Assembly: GCF_004015185.1 (NCBI RefSeq)
Contig: NZ_CP025746.1
Coordinates: forward strand, 124,001-188,000
From: Clostridium manihotivorum
GTDB taxonomy: Bacteria > Bacillota > Clostridia > Clostridiales > Clostridiaceae
DNA: 64,000 bases
Reading direction: 5' to 3'
The notes under the pieces were generated by a model, which saw only the letters and a program-made list of their open reading frames with translations, did not search any database and had not been told where the DNA came from. This document shows, one piece after another, positions 63,918 through 64,000 of this stretch (positions within the stretch are counted from its first letter, which is position 1; each line of letters opens with the position of its first letter). The position numbers were made by a program, and so were the translations under genes.

Positions 63918-64000
63918 TAATCCTCCCCTAATATAAAACTAATGTAATTTATTTGCACTATCATAATTCATTGTGCTTTCTACTATATAAGTAGGCCTAT

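Overview
The window is low-GC DNA with short intergenic gaps, strong AGGAGG-type ribosome sites and clostridial gene types: a phosphatidylserine decarboxylase, a DUF1292 protein, a bacteriohemerythrin, a YhgE/Pip protein and a sortase-anchored adhesin. It looks like a chromosomal segment of a Clostridium or a close relative. No species is assigned. Many genes use TTG or GTG starts, and several carry lesions.

Layout. 1-2350: a decayed IS630-type transposase followed by a large P-loop ATPase. 2390-3130: intergenic repeats and tRNA-Ser(CGA). 3200-5780: a hypothetical gene, a cysteine desulfurase-like enzyme and tadA. 5880-9313: a two-component system and an ABC-2 exporter of the bacitracin/lantibiotic-resistance type; the response regulator has no AUG start. 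9448-11962: a CorC/HlyC-type membrane protein and a phosphodiester-glycosidase-domain protein. 12063-14475: a TetR regulator and a 14-TM MFS exporter sharing an operator. 14484-16396: a group IIC intron with a frameshifted maturase, sitting directly behind the terminator of a Ser/Thr-rich surface protein gene.

17470-29325 is a sugar locus that I read as acetylated (gluco)mannan-oligosaccharide use: a GntR regulator, a GH113 mannanase-like enzyme, a sugar ABC importer, a ROK kinase, a GH1 glycosidase and an acetylesterase. Repeated AAGTATATACTT-like sites precede the transcription units. The ROK gene is broken by a 1690-bp insertion sequence (its last codons survive on the far side, with a 9-bp target duplication), and the esterase has an in-frame TGA.

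29571-38998 is a 9.4-kb integrated element in the 3' end of tRNA-Arg(CCT), bounded by a 19-bp att repeat. It encodes an integrase, a divergent CI/Cro-like switch with visible operators, a primase-helicase, an iteron region, an ArpU-like regulator, and only two structural genes: an HK97-type major capsid protein and its scaffold. There is no portal, terminase, protease or tail. It looks like a small phage satellite with its own capsid shell, and it is the most notable system here.

39178-53180: a YhgE/Pip protein with its TetR regulator, psd, a Card1-like CARF nuclease with no CRISPR nearby, a vitamin-B6-type uptake and kinase pair, hemerythrin, VOC and metallo-beta-lactamase-fold enzymes, an FAD/Rieske oxidoreductase and a DUF1259 protein. 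53541-63917: a 2133-residue LPXTG adhesin with a lectin-like head and twelve Ig-like repeats, a SARP-type response regulator and a GT39 glycosyltransferase. Three pairs of dispersed intergenic repeats (A, B, C) occur in the window.
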